A stretch of 64,000 bases of DNA from Hexactinellida sp. DTS-2022 (GCA_028753945.1 JAPNXP010000004.1:1550001-1614000); one strand, 5' to 3'; shown: positions 33,488-46,127, counted from the stretch's first letter. Numbers and translations are program-made. Notes: generated from the sequence alone by a model not told the origin.

Positions 33488-33671
33488 CAGGCTTTCATCG
33501 AGACAAAATTTCCCGCGCGCCTAGATTTAGTTTGACCTCGCACACACGCGCATAAATTACTCATTTTTGATCACGTCTATGGAATCATTATGGATTTTCG
33601 CGCGCCTAGAAATTTTTCCCTCCAAATTCACGCGCCTCCAGGCGCGCTGCATACGCCTGGATGAAACCCTG
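33488..33671. mobile_element. hAT MITE (CAGGCTTTCATC family), copy 1
   Basis: Ends CAGGCTTTCATCGAG and CGCCTGGATGAAACCCTG. A perfect 8-bp duplication, ATTACTAT, lies at 33480-33487 and 33672-33679. CGCGCGCCTAGA blocks occur near both sides. Confidence 0.95.
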
Positions 33672-34018
33672 ATTACTATGCCCTACATTCATTTCACCTG
33701 GTGACAAAACTGGACCTAAAATCAGACTAATCCAAACAGGACATATTGGCATATAATGTATGACTAAAAATTAGGACACGCTGGAAGATAATAGTTCTTG
33801 TTTCCCTCAAAATATGTGGTCTTATATCTAATTTAGAATTCATTAATTCGTTCTTGACATTTTCTTAATCTAGTACGGAATATCTACTAAATGGAGATCT
33901 ATCTCTGTAACTTCCACCATCTCCAAAGTCATTCGCAAGTTCTTCATCTATTTCATTATACAATCAAATTTGATTAGTAACTTTTTCCTCTCGAAATCTC
34001 AACGCATTTTCAATTGTA

Positions 34019-34573
34019 CGATCCCTTCGGTCTCGGTCGCTTTGCGATAGATTGGTGCTATGCACCTCAAGTTAACGGACGAATAGCGGCCTTACTCCTC
34101 ACTAAACAAATGATTACATAGTTAGTAATATTTGTCATAGTTATACTTATAATACCCGTTGAAAGCTAACTTCTGGTTTGATTTTGAATTTTCATTAATT
34201 TGTTTACTTATTTGTTTAAACAACAATAACAAATATTAATAACAAAAATTTTTAAACGCGAAATTCGTGTTCGGCATACTTGTTTACCTATAATACCCGT
34301 TGAAAGCTAACTTCTAGGTTGATTTTAAATTTTCATTAATTTGTTTACTTATTTGTGTAAACAACAACAAATATTAATATTATAAATTTATAAATGCGAA
34401 TTTCGAAATCAGGCATACTTGTTTACCTATTATACCATTTGTTTACCAATTATAACATTTGACAGTTAGTTTATATCTCATATATTAATGCGGTTTCTAT
34501 TCCCCATCACTTTAATACAATGCGGACAACACACACACACACACACACAACAATCGAGATTTAATAATATAGA
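34019..34573 (-). mobile_element. Non-autonomous Helitron, family B, copy 3
   Basis: On the minus strand it starts TCTATATTATTAAATCTCGA at 34573 next to a CA/TG tract (34530-34549) and ends GACCGAGACCGAAGGGATCG at 34019, between A (34018) and T (34574) of the plus strand. It holds two to three of the 141-bp units seen in copy 2. Confidence 0.88.
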
Positions 34574-35136
34574 TTTACATGAAGGTTGATTTCTGGAAAT
34601 TTTCTTCTTGATATACACAGCATACATAAAGCAATGAAAAGATGTTCAAAGTTTTCAAATTTTGTTGACAATACGAACCTAGCCATTACAAACAGAATAA
34701 ATCTTTTTACAACTTCACTAGTCTCATATTACGTTCGAGTTTATAGCTGATCCAGTGCATCAAATGAGCTGAGCATATATGTAGTACATTTCTATTTCTC
34801 TCAAATTTATGTGATGAATGTTGAATAAAATCTCAACAGGCCCAACAGGCCAACAAGATAATCTCCAAGTTGTTCTTTATTAAATCCTGTAGAAACTATG
34901 CAGCATTACCCAACTAAAATCCACCTCGATATGAGCGGGGCAGATTTCATGGCTCAATTTCTTTTTGTCTATATCTATCTTTCTAACTACAGAATGTATA
35001 ATGTAGATATAAATTAGTATTGTTAATTGACTTTAAGATAAGTAATTGTTCCTCGCTATACATCTGTATGACAATAGGATATCTTGATACCATTTCTAGG
35101 TACCCATCAATAATTTCCCTCTTATTGCACTGTCAT

Positions 35137-35491
35137 CAGGCATTCATCCAGGAAAAAATTTCTGCGCGCCTAGATTAAGTTTGAGCTCGCTCACACGCGC
35201 CTAAAATACTCAATTTGTATTACAGTAGTGTTCGCCTAATAGCAATTGCTCTAATAGCAATATTGCTCTATTAGCAAGTTATTTTCTGTCCCCAAGCGAG
35301 CATTAATGTTATTTTTGTTCCCATAATAGCAAGTTCGCCTAATAGCAATCAAATTTCGTGCAAATTGCGACTTGCTATTAGGCGAACACCACTGTACGTC
35401 TATGGGAGCATCTCTCGAATTTCGCCAGCCTAGAAAAATTTCCTTCCAAAATTACGCGCCTGGAGCCGCGTCGCTTATAGACGAAACCCTG
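35137..35491. mobile_element. hAT MITE (CAGGCTTTCATC family), copy 2, with nested pogo MITE
   Basis: CAGGCATTCATCCAGG to ACGAAACCCTG, between perfect copies of ACTGTCAT (35129-35136, 35492-35499). It is interrupted by the element at 35223-35394. Confidence 0.92.
35223..35394. mobile_element. pogo-type MITE nested in a hAT MITE
   Basis: CAGTAGTGTTCGCCTAATAG and CTATTAGGCGAACACCACTG with TA on both sides (35221-35222, 35395-35396). The unit TAATAGCAA is repeated inside. Confidence 0.92.
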
Positions 35492-36928
35492 ACTGTCATA
35501 AGTCTTCTTTGTAGTGTTAATATACTTCCACATATCATCAGCGAACCGACATTTAAAAAATGCTCAGACATAATTTTTCGTAGCATTTACGATGAATACA
35601 ACTGGTTCGCATTTCAGTGCTTGGCATTTTCTAAAGCATCTGAGTTCTTGAAAAGTTCATAATGGTAATTAATAGGCATGCAAATGCTCGACTTGTTTTT
35701 GCCTAGTATTTCTCGCTTTTTTCAGGATATTTTTCGTCTGTATGCAGTTGTATAATCAAAGAGTTCATTTGAAAGAACACGTTCTGCAACAAAATTAACT
35801 GTCAAATAATCCAATTCAAATTGAGGCCCTTCATCAAACAAAACTTAAAATTTTAGCAAATTTGTAAACTGCTTGAGCTACATTATACCACAATCGCGAA
35901 AACTCGAATTCACATTATTTAAGTGGTGTAGAAATTTGATTACACAATAGGGGATAAAACGCTGAGCTTCTGGTTGAAATATAGGTCCAATTAGAAAGTA
36001 ATTTCTAGCATCCAATTTTGGGCTTAACAGATAACCATTCTTGAGGAGTCAGTTCGGTTGTTGGGAATGAGAGTTTTAAAAAAAAAATATTATTCAAGAA
36101 CCTAAATCATTACTAACTGGTGAGGCAGTACTATTTTGTGGAATTGTAGACATCATAATTGAGTCATTTGATTGTTGGAATGTCGAAAAAAACTATTACA
36201 GAAATTTGATTGGTCAAAACTGACAATTTATGAATTTTATCCTGATCTAAATCCATAGAATCGTACTTCGCATTTAGATTTTCCTGAATTTTAGAGTTGT
36301 TGTTATGCAAAAATGCATTATCTTTTCCTCATAGTTGTTCGATTCCTATAGAATATTATTTTAGATAAAATACCCCAAATTGATAAAGAATCGCTCCATT
36401 TACAATAAGTGAGTTTGGCACGGATTTCACACCATGAGAAATCCAATCTTGAGATTGCGTCCTGAATTTCAAATCACGTTGTATGTCTCCATCATATTAG
36501 AGATACCACGAGTGTTATCTTATCGGCGGATTCGCATACCTCACGTTTATGCTAATAATGCAAAAGTTCACGCTGTACGTGAAAATTATCACATCAGCGG
36601 AAAGATGTAAGTTGTGACAACCCATATATCATCCCAAAATGTCAAATCTGTGGTGTCATCGTAAAATGGAGCCTAAACACCTTAACCACAAATCCCAGAT
36701 TCTCAAAACTTGTTCCATTGGACTCGCAATGGTTGATTACCCCATATACAATGCAAATTATGTCAATGGAAAGCATAGTTTAGCTTAGAATAATTACAAA
36801 ACTGGACTCATATTTTTTCTTATGATTCGGCAGCATGTGTAGTGGTATATATGTTACAGTCATTGTTTGTAATCAGTCATTTCACGTAATGCCTAGAAAT
36901 TTTAGGCATTTCGCGTAATAGTTATGAC

Positions 36929-37112
36929 CAGGCTTTCATCCAGACAAAATTTCCCGCGCGCCTAGATTTAGTTTGACCTCGCTCACACGCGCATAAATTA
37001 CTCATTTTTGATCACGTCTATGGAATCATTATCGATTTTCGCGCGCCTAGAAATTTTTCCCTCCAAATTCACGCGCCTCCAGGCGCGCTGCATACGCCTG
37101 GATGAAACCCTG
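36929..37112. mobile_element. hAT MITE (CAGGCTTTCATC family), copy 3
   Basis: CAGGCTTTCATCCAGAC to CGCCTGGATGAAACCCTG, nearly identical to 33488-33671. The 8-bp duplication GTTATGAC / GCTGTGAC carries two differences. It is inside the Ginger-type element. Confidence 0.9.
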
Positions 37113-37768
37113 GCTGTGACCCTTAGTCATTTCATGAAATGCCTAAAATATCTAGCTGTTTCATAAAAATTTGAGGTCACTCATTACATGAAATGACTGA
37201 ATTGTAATTAAAATTCATACGTAGGTATATGTTAGTAAAATGACAGATAAAGAATTTCAAATATTTTTGACACATTGTCAATTTTCCAGTCCTTGATAGG
37301 TTACTTCTGTTTACATGCCAAGCTGCTATGACAACGACTAGAACATTTGATCTTGTTCTTGAAACATTTACATCTGTTACATTCGCAACGTTTGGGCCCA
37401 GCACAGTTGCATTTTACATAACCTTGACCTCCAGAAGTGGACTCTTCTGTGACTGCTTGGCGTAAAGTGGTAGTTTTTGTGCGATCTACTTCTGTTTCCT
37501 GTAAAAGGCGTTGTATACACAGTTCAAACTGGTTTAAGAATACCAGATTTAACACAAATAGTGTATATGCTGTTCTTGTTACAGTCAAGGATCACTCCCA
37601 GAATGTTAAAGGGGTCACCACGTCACCTGTCAACCAGAGGTATTGTTCCTGCTACATTATTACCAGGATGTATGTGAGCTATATCAATCCGACTTCTCTT
37701 CACCATTCGTTCAGCTTGGGCAAACTGGACAGTTCTGGCACCCTGTCGTTGCATTAATATGCTATCTA

Positions 37769-38559
37769 CACTCCCTGGCCAAAAGTATTTGAACAAGAGG
37801 TACCGTATTGCCTTTAATAGTAGCCGGGGCGATTATTGATTTCAAGCCACATTTAGGCCCAAGAAAATGTTAGGATTTTCGAGAATGGCGAATATTTGTG
37901 GAATATAATCATTTGAGAGAGTCAATAATTGTAGGGAGGCGATTATTTGATATCAAAGGTTATTCTAGGCGGTGTCAAAAAATAATTAGGACCTATTTTG
38001 GGGGCGATTATTCGAGGGGGGCTACTATTCAAGGAAATACGGTATTTTATTGCAGACACATTATTCTTCTAGCAGAATGTTGAAGGCTATTTAAAATACC
38101 CCAAAATAACTTTACATTTAGTGCTATATAAATAAATTAAAAAAATATTGATTTTAGGAAATTTTCAAAATATATCCATCAAGTGGCATAGTGTCGTTGC
38201 CACGTACCACTTGTGGCGCAAGTGGCATCAATGGGAATAAGGCTGTATCTCAGTATAAAATGATCGTAATGATTAGATATTTAGCACTAAGAGTAGTTCG
38301 ATTGTGAGGAATTCAAATCCGAAATCAGAATTTGTATATTTTAATTGCCTCCTAATTATCCGCTATAGCTCAGTATATAGTTAATGAGTTTATCACCTCT
38401 AAATAGAAATTAAAATTTAAAATAATTGCTATATTCTTTTACTGAATATATCGTTTCATATAAATTGTATTGTACAAGAACCAAAACGTTAGTATGTTGC
38501 TAGGAACCCTGACTGTTATAAAATAATTATTGGTGTACGAATCTTTTGGCCAGGCAGTG
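37769..38559. mobile_element. Tc1/mariner-type MITE, 791 bp
   Basis: CACTCCCTGGCCAAAAGTAT at the left, ATCTTTTGGCCAGGCAGTG at the right, with TA on both sides (37767-37768, 38560-38561). The palindrome CCACTTGTGGCGCAAGTGG lies in the middle. It splits the gene of the Ginger-type element. Confidence 0.9.
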
Positions 38560-39626
38560 TATGTGTGAGGTGATGATATCCATAGGTGCAGAGCTCATGG
38601 GAGGTGGATCATCTGACTGGGATAAATGGTTTGTGACAGATGTGAGAACTGTAGTGAGTACTGACATGGTGGTGCCAATCGCTGAATTATTTTCATAGAC
38701 AGTGCTATTGGTAGATCGTTGGTAGACATGGAATAATTATGACCTGTATTTACTACATTTAAGTCGCTTTGACTGCTGCTATTGGGTAAATTTGGTTCAG
38801 TTAGAGTTGCAGAGGGACTTTGTTGTTGTGTCTCTACGAGTGGTGTGCTTAGTGCTGACAAGAGATCACCCTCGCTCTACGTACATGCGTTCAATAACTT
38901 CTGTAGTAAGAGATGAATAAGTCAGACCGACTTTAACATGGCAGCGTATGGAGCTCTTTTGATCCCAGAATGGAGACTGGAATTTTTTGGAATTGAACGA
39001 ACTTGATGCCTGCTGACCAATCCGTTGTAGAACTGTCTCCCATTCATGCAACAAGCATATCCTTGATGTCACCATTGGCCCGTTCCACTGAACCTTGGCT
39101 CTGTGGGTGGCGCGACTTGCCATGAACCATAATGAGCGTAGGCCATAGGATTTTGAGTTCTTGGATCACCTGTGCTGTGAACTCACTGCCATTGTCACTC
39201 TGCAGAATGGCGGGGCACCAATGAGAAGGAATATATCCAGGAGATGATGTGCTACTTCAGCTGCACGTTTTGAGGTTAAAGCAAGTAAGATCACAAACTT
39301 GGTCAAGTAGTCCTGACACACAAGAATTCATTTGAACGAGTTCTGTACCATAGACTGCATGTCAATCAAGTCAATTTGGGCACGGGATGAAAACTCATTT
39401 GTGAGAATAGGGTATACAACAACACCTTTGGTCAAAGGACGTTTACCTTCTTTTGGCACTCCAGACAGTAGGATATAAACAGTTCCAGAGCATCCCTAGT
39501 GACATTGGCATATTTTTTGCTAAGTTCCTTTAACATTCGATCACGTAACCCATGACCAGTAGATAGGTTTGTTCATCTAACCACATCGTAGCATACCTCC
39601 CAAGTTTGAGTCGGCCCAATGCGGGT

Positions 39627-39805
39627 AAAATATGTACGGGATTTATCCAGAATTTCTAATACCAAAAATCTTGTCAGAGACCTGACACCAAATTAAGTGC
39701 CAACCCGGAACCTAAATGGAATCACACTGCAAGCACCTTTGCACCTCAACCGATGCCTGGCTGGCACCTAAAAGTGCCGACTAGGTAGCTAGATAGACCC
39801 CTGAT
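39627..39805. repeat. Dispersed repeat E, copy 2
   Basis: Matches 1772-1966 in the same orientation (ACCAAATTAAGTGCCAACCC, ATCACACTGCAAGCAC). Confidence 0.7.
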
Positions 39806-39874
39806 TGTTGTAGTAACCATAATATTGTTTATATGTCTGATTATATCCTCTTAATGAATATTGCATTCCAAATA

Positions 39875-40042
39875 CAGTAAAACCTCCCAAAGCGGCACCT
39901 CCGAGAAGCGGCACAAAATCATTCTCCCGATGGGTGCCGCTTTGGGAGTTTTACCTTACGAGCAACCTCCGAGTAGCGGCAACCTCCGAGAAGCGGCACA
40001 AAATCATTCTCCCGATGGGTGCCGCTTTGGGAGGTTTACCTG
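39875..40042. mobile_element. pogo-type MITE built of CTCCGAGAAGCGGCAC units
   Basis: CAGTAAAACCTCCCAAAGCG and the inverse GGTTTACCTG, with TA on both sides (39873-39874, 40043-40044). A block of about 85 bp is repeated almost exactly inside (39899-39949 against 39988-40038). Confidence 0.88.
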
Positions 40043-40649
40043 TACTTGTATATTTGAAATTGTTTGTATTATTATGTAAGGTAAGTGCGAATATTGTAAT
40101 CGTGTTTACAGAAAGTAATCACTAATCCTGATTAGGGATGCAGACTGCAGTCATGAATTATTCTTCAGAGGTACCAAAAACTTTAGTTCCTGTAAACACT
40201 GTGACGCAAATCAAATAAATTCTTACCAATAGTATTACGTATTAGAGTTGACAACATATTATACACGATGGATATTCGATAAGTATGCAAATATCATTGT
40301 AAGCCGATTTTAGTGAAATTTATGTTAATCATATATCATTTCAAAAATAATATTTTGTTTTGAAATTTACATGACAGGTTGTCATAGGTGAAAAATAGAT
40401 GTTATTAAAAGGAAAATCTGATATAATGAATAATCTTTGAATTATTATGGAAAAACAGAGGTCTAAATTTGAGCGAAGATCGTCGTCAGGGATTTTGGGA
40501 TGATATATGGGTTGTCACAACTTTAATCTTTTCGCAGATGTGATAATTTTTTCACGTACAGCGTAAACTTTTTGCTTTATTAGTATAAACGTGAGGTCTG
40601 CGAATCTGCTGATGAATCCGCCGATAAGATAACACTCGCACAGATACCT

Positions 40650-41330
40650 TCAATCATTAGGCTGTCTCTCCCTCCCGAGTCCTAAAATCTTGCAACAACT
40701 CTACTCTAAAATTGGTTTAGAAAGTGACTTTACACCATTCCTAAGCAATTAACGCGGACTTTACTTCAAAAGAACGAAATTTATTTTGCATATGAATGAA
40801 ATACATGTCAACTCCATAGGCGGAAGAATTGTAGCATATTCTTTAGAGACTGATCAACCTATCAAACTATTTTTGCAATAATGGCTTCAAGTTTACGTAT
40901 ACAGAAAGTGGTCTAAAGTTCTTCATCTATTGCCCTTCTCTTCAAATTCAGCTTGTGATTTATTTACAGTGATTAGGTCTGTAATCTCAGATATCGAACA
41001 TTTGACCTGACAATACAATTCATTTATACAGACAACTATCTATCGAATGGTAGTCTGTTTAAAATATTCTCTCAGAATAAAAATACTCTAACTCCACCCA
41101 CTTCTCACCCTAATTAGCCAAATCGAAAAATATTTCTGCTATTTGATTTCGTACACATCATCAAATCAATTCGAAAATATAAGCTAAATTTAAAAGACTA
41201 TGACAGTACTTTCACTGCACCAAACCCTTAAATTTTTCGTAATTTTGATGTATAAATAAGATACGTACAACTCAATTTCAAGACATCAGGCTATTTGTAC
41301 AAAGATGAGCAGTCTTCGTTGATTAAACAG
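40650..41330 (+). pseudogene. P-type transposase remnant (catalytic part only)
   Basis: Readable blocks: LQQLYSKIGLESDFTPFLSN (about 40690), HMNEIHVNSIGGRIVAYSLE (40788, first catalytic region), KWSKVLHLLPFSSNSACDLF (about 40908), SVISDIEHL and the worn VHxxKSIRKY region (about 41150). The order matches the other P-type copies. No THAP finger or ends are seen; it starts right at the edge of the Ginger-type element, which may have cut it. Confidence 0.72.
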
Positions 41331-41580
41331 GCACACCGATTATTACATATTACGTAATATTATAAACAGAAGTACGTATTCGTAGTTTTACGTTACCTAC
41401 TAATTTGAATAATAAAATTGGCATCATCATCAACTGTAAAATGTTCCAAGTGTTTTCATTGCACTTGTTCAAAAATAATCTTCAGTATAAAACCTAGAAT
41501 TGGTTAGCGACCTAGTCAATTTAATGGATAAACTGAAAGAAGATCCTTAGGAGAATACAATCTCTATACAGGGGAAGATC
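41330..41580. other. No gene seen
   Basis: AT-rich spacer without repeat ends. Confidence 0.35.
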
Positions 41581-42472
41581 CAGAATTTATTACAGGGGGA
41601 GTTGTCATTTATAAAAAATCACATCACCATTCTGGGGGGGCGCTGTAAGCCCCGCAGTGGGATTCAGGGACATAGTCCCAAGAAGTCAGATACGATAGAG
41701 TGCTATTTTCCAAATTTTCAATATCTAACAAGTTCGATACTTAGAAGTAGGGCTGAAACGAATATACCGAATATTCGTTCGAAATGATTGAACGAATATT
41801 CGTTCGAAATGATTGAACGAATATTCGTTCGTTTGCAAACGGATATTCGTTACGAAACGAATATTCTTTTGGACGAATATTAGATTGAAATGGATATTTG
41901 TTGACTAATTTTGACTAATTTTGGACAACAACAAGCTTAGAGATATCGTAAATATAATTCCCACTTAAACTAGCTGATTATTAGTTAATACACTTTGTAA
42001 CTATTGTTATACATTTTAACATTATCAAAAACCTATTTTCCAATGTTTTTTGTCTCTAGAAATTGATTTAATGCTTAGTCATCCAAACGAACGAATATTC
42101 GAATATTCGTTCGTTTATAAAAAGGTTCGTTCGTTACATTTCGAATATTCGTTTCAGCCCTACTTAGAAGATTACCTGGACATTATGAAAATTCACGAGA
42201 TCATATGCCATACCTACTGTACCCCAAGGAGTGGACATTGTTTAATAGGATTATAAGCAAGCAATTTATTTACTAGTGTAAATAATAATGTAATGATGTT
42301 TTAATATAATTGGAAATAAGCACATAGTATTAACTGTTGGGTCACTAATGGAGGTAATTATAGCATCTGGTAGAACTGCACAGTGATTAAGACAGAGTAG
42401 AGTGGATATCTAAGGTCATTTAAATCAAAGGGGTGTTACAACCCCCAAATCCCCTAGATCCGCCACTGTTAT
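41579..42472. mobile_element. Worn hAT-like element containing a second one
   Basis: CAGGGGAAGATCCAG at the left and CTAGATCCGCCACTG at the right are inverted relatives. CGCTGTAAGCCCCGCAGTGG lies inside. The flanking duplication is not clear. Split by 41748-42162. Confidence 0.55.
41748..42162. mobile_element. hAT element of ACGAATATTCG repeats, copy 1
   Basis: TAGGGCTGAAACGAATAT and ATATTCGTTTCAGCCCTA ends. A perfect 8-bp duplication, CTTAGAAG, lies at 41740-41747 and 42163-42170. Both subterminal regions are arrays of the palindrome CGAATATTCG. Its sister copy is at 55987-56384 in the opposite orientation. Confidence 0.94.
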
Positions 42473-42474
42473 AT

Positions 42475-42970
42475 TTTCAATTTGTTATTCGAATTGTAAA
42501 AGAGTCACTGGACCTGAACACAAATTTCGATATAACTGAGAAACAAAGACGAATTTGAGAAATCGGGCTTCGATGCATTCTCCAAGGAAATTCTCCTGTC
42601 CAAATTTGAAATATATATCACCAATGGTCTAGTCAGGCTGCTGCATAAGGCCGAAAGTCCAAAAGAACGATTTTAGAACTGTGCATCTTATACTATACAA
42701 CAATAGCAGGACTACGTTTTTACTAGATGAAGGACACATAGCCCTGGCTGGACCCTTCACTACGTATCGAAATATCTGTCTAAATACAGAGGAGAAAGCA
42801 GTTCAATAGTGGTAAGGCCAGGCCCAGAGGGGTCAGGTTAAACACCCCAAACTGACGCCCCTGTTCATGTAATCTTAGTATAGGCACACATTTTAGAGAT
42901 TTTTACAAAAGACATCGCATTAGAGTAGAAGATAACAAACATTCCACTGAACCTTGGTAGTAATTTCCTA
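42475..42970. other. No gene seen
   Basis: One small CAG...CTG palindrome (CAGAGGGGTCAGG...GACGCCCCTG, about 42815-42862) without target duplication; otherwise featureless. Confidence 0.3.
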
Positions 42971-42979
42971 AACTAGCTG

Positions 42980-43420
42980 GAAGTAGCATTTCGAAAAATC
43001 CAACAGCATCTGAGGGAATCATCGATTGTAACCTTCTCCTGACACGATACATATCCGATACGCATTCGGGAAATGTAACTTCACGAGCACTGGGATCACC
43101 TCATGTTGTATCATCAAAAACCTGCCGAAGATTTTGGCTATGCATTGCAATTTTCTTGCGTTTCGTTTTCAAATCGAAAACATCCGATCTGTATTCTTCA
43201 GTGTTATGATTGTGCGGATATAAAGGAGTTATAAGATCTGTCACACGGTTGAGTCTACCAGTACCTTTGCAGCCAGTACGGAAAATTGCACATTTGATAA
43301 ATATACTTTTCGCTCAATCAGAAGTAGTATAAACCTTTCCAACAAGTCGTCTGTAAGAGCTCAAAGTGTATTCATTCCATAATGATTTAGTATCATAAAT
43401 ACAATTCATTACAATTTATA
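42980..43420 (-). pseudogene. FLYWCH-type zinc finger remnant (Mutator-like element N-terminus)
   Basis: On the minus strand: LWNEYTLSSYRRLVGKVYTT, a stop, then AKSIFIKCAIFRTGCKGTGR, LNRVTDLITPLYPHNHNTEE and YRSDVFDLKTKRKKIAMHSQ. Cys-x5-Cys and the closing H-N-H give the FLYWCH/WRKY-GCM1 pattern found at the start of Mutator-like transposases and in some host proteins. MYRVRRRLQSMIPSDAVGFF continues downstream. No catalytic part follows before 42980. Confidence 0.65.
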
Positions 43421-43429
43421 CCAGTCGAC

Positions 43430-44011
43430 AAAAAAGGAAAACGAAGCCAATGTAACAAAGACCACATGATTGTAATTAAAGAATTGCTGAAAGGAGTTAT
43501 TTTAACTCCGTCAATCCAAAACAGTAAACAACTACATTCACTAAGTTAAACCAAAAAATCGTGACCAAGTCAAATCAAAAAGCAAAATTCCGACGATCTT
43601 CACCAGCAAACATTTATTCACAGCACAAATAATTTCCAATTTCTTAGCAAATTTATTATTTTGATTTTATACGATATTATTTTGTTTAATAAAAATGATG
43701 CATTGAAACAATGTTCAAACTGAATGTAAAATTATTCCCCCAAAACAGAGCACAATAAAACCCATCCTGACAAAGTCAGAACTAGATAAAAACCCATTTT
43801 GACAAAGTCAGAACTTAAGATTCTGACAAATGACAACTTAAAAATTCTGACAAATGGAGGTGCCCCATTCAGTTCATCATATTGATTAATTGGGATACTA
43901 ATCTCAATAAATGGAGTACAAAAAACTTTTACACTTCACGTGAGCATTTGTAAGTGAATACTCGATAAAAATAATATATAAAATATCCGTTTACATAAAA
44001 CTTTCCCCGAA
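43430..44011. other. No gene seen
   Basis: AT-rich flank of the next P-type element. A short direct repeat, CATTTTGACAAAGTCAGAAC / CATCCTGACAAAGTCAGAAC, lies at about 43765 and 43795. Confidence 0.35.
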
Positions 44012-46047
44012 CATAACCTACTCTATAACCTAGAAAATATGGACCAAGGATGAATATTTATCAAACCACAGTATTTAATTTCAAAAATAATAATAATAAT
44101 CAACCACAATTATTAGAAATATTATTGGAATATACTATTGATCAGATTTTATTCCAAACTCTTCTATTGATTTACTATCTCATCCTTTTAAATTTCGCTC
44201 TGGTATTTTATTATTATTACATTCTATTCATGCCGAACTCTTGTTCTGTCCCCGAATGCAAGAGCAACTACAGCCCGGGACCCGGATGCCATGTTCCTGT
44301 TTTCAAGATGCCTCAAAGTCCACCAACCCTGAATCATTCCTGGACATGCGTCTTCGTTGCGAGGATATTAGTGACCTGAAGGTGTTCTATGCATGTACCA
44401 ACCATTTTCAGTAAGAAGAGATAGACAACACTTTCAAAGTACCAAAAGGAGATGCTAATTTCACTGAAGTACCGCGGGAGAAGCCAAAGCTGAAGGAAGG
44501 CGCTGTACAAGTTTACTGCCCGGCATATTACTCAACCAAACCTACCAAACGGAATTGATTGTCATACGATGCAAATAGGAAGACTTGATGAACCAAACAC
44601 TACAACTCAGCTTGAGATCCGAGAGTCAAGAGAAAGAGAAGTTTGTGGTCAACTTTCTACATGACTTGGAAGATTAGTTAACAATGATTTATTTAACTAT
44701 TTAGTTGGATTGGTGTGGCTCCGTGTTATGTAGTAACATAACGTTTGTTCTCGCTAAAATGGCTGAAAAAAAATCTCAGTATTTTGTACCTTGAAATCAA
44801 TGCTTATTTATCCACCTCAGCCTATTTTAATGGACATACTATATCCGTTCCCATTACTGCAATTAGTGACATCCGACAAATTAATTCTGTCTTACAGGAA
44901 CTTGCTTTAAAATACAACTCTAGTTCTAAAAATACTAAGGGGTCGATTATTTACCTCGAGCCAAAGAGCATATTAAGGGGGTCATCAATGATTACTACTT
45001 AATAATGAACATAATAATGATACCTCAGAATTAGCGCGTCTGCAAATCATACTCGGTCAATTAGAAATTACATTTATTCCCAAGAACAGACGAAGGTACA
45101 ATATCATAACACAAATCATGGCGTGTAAAACTCATTTGATTTCTCCTGCTTGTTATCAGTAACTTCAGAGTTTAAACTGTATCTCTCTTCCTCGTGTTTA
45201 TATTAGAGAAACTGTATGCTTCATTTGGTGTTGAAAACTATTTTTGTACATATCTTCGCCGAGCTAATTCCTGCTTTAGTCATAGGAAAGAAATGTCATA
45301 GTTCAAATGGATGAAATTCATGTTAGATCTGATATTTCCTATAAGGGTGGAAAAATATTTGGTCCAAACTTAACTCCTGATGATCCAACGAGAACTGTAT
45401 TCGCGATTATGGTCTCTAGTTTACATAAAAAATGGTCGTGTATCTCTCGTGTATTACCATGTGCATCCATCTCTGCGGTAGGGATATTCCCAATCATTAA
45501 ATCTTGCATAATAGATATCGAGCATTGCGATCTAAAGGTGCAATCATTTCCACTGATAATTATCCTTTAAATGAGAATGTGTTTAAATTATTTTCTTCTA
45601 ATGGAATGTTGGAGACCATTTGATAGCAATAGAATACTCTTTCGTAAATTAGATTTTGTACACATATTAAAAAGTATTCGTATTATCTAGTTAAATCAAA
45701 AAGATTTTGATAAAACATTGAATTTTCCAAATTTGGTAAATTTTAAAGTAGATTATTGTGATTTTCCCCTTAAGTTCGGTTGTGCATCCTTTCTAGATGT
45801 ATGTCAATTAAATAATTCAGAAAGAACAAATTTAGCCAAGGTAGCTCCTCATTTGACTATGAAGTCCTGTTTTCCGTCTAGCATAGAGCGTCAAAATGAA
45901 TTAACAATATCTGCGCAAAAATCAAGAAAGAATTGCGTTACCAGAATATAGAAATAATACTCCTGAAATTGTTGATACCCTTCTTACTGTTTGGAAATTA
46001 TTCAACGTTAAAATACCATTTAAATTTTAAAGGAATACAATTCTCTA

Positions 46048-46127
46048 CAGTGGCGGCGCTGGGAGCTTCTTTTTTTTTGGGGGGGGGGGGGGCGACCGCA
46101 CGTTCAGCCCCCCGTCCGCCGCCACTG
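46048..46127. mobile_element. 80-bp hAT MITE
   Basis: CAGTGGCGGCGCTGGG to CGCCGCCACTG around a G tract. A perfect 8-bp duplication, ATTCTCTA, lies at 46040-46047 and 46128-46135. Confidence 0.95.

Larger units (their letters stand above)
32180..36490 (-). other. Worn coding remnants on the minus strand, unrecognised
   Basis: Short minus-strand open stretches are spread between younger insertions: MIKSLKLGVRAEISSDDSI (about 33042), GEFLRILRGSLEGGINSFKF with VLEPMCNEVFKRTKDF (33461-33261), QFELDYLTVNFVAERVLSN (about 35825-35770), SKIQENLNAKYDSMDLDQD then KIHKLSVLTNQISV (about 36290-36185), and WISHGVKSVPNSLIVNGAIL (about 36450-36390). They are interrupted, share no motif that I can name, and may come from one long decayed gene or several elements. 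The plus strand shows nothing comparable. Confidence 0.35.
36513..40634 (-). mobile_element. Ginger-type DNA transposon (integrase + CXC), broken
   Basis: Inverted repeats of about 125 bp start TGTTATCTTATCGGCGGATT at 36513 and end with the inverse at 40634; TGTTA...TAACA tips fit the Ginger group. The minus-strand gene between them (about 39500-37289) shows an integrase-like catalytic region with the phrases FSSRAQIDLIDMQSMVQN and KWILVCQDYLTKFV, then PLVDRxRGDPFNILGVILD. Its C-terminal cysteine module is CNCAGPKRCECNRCKCFKNK followed by CSSRCHSSLAC, as in KRBA2-like integrase proteins. Later insertions lie inside: a hAT MITE (36929-37112), a mariner-type MITE (37769-38559), repeat E (39627-39805) and a pogo MITE (39875-40042). 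It is an old, inactive copy with several breaks. Confidence 0.82.

Noticed and set aside
39861-40125. Two overlapping small frames with repeated HKIILPMGAALG
   Set aside because: Produced by the internal duplication of a pogo-type MITE.
42815-42862. Miniature hAT element (CAGAGGGGTC...CGCCCCTG)
   Set aside because: The ends are suggestive but no target duplication is present and no second copy was found.
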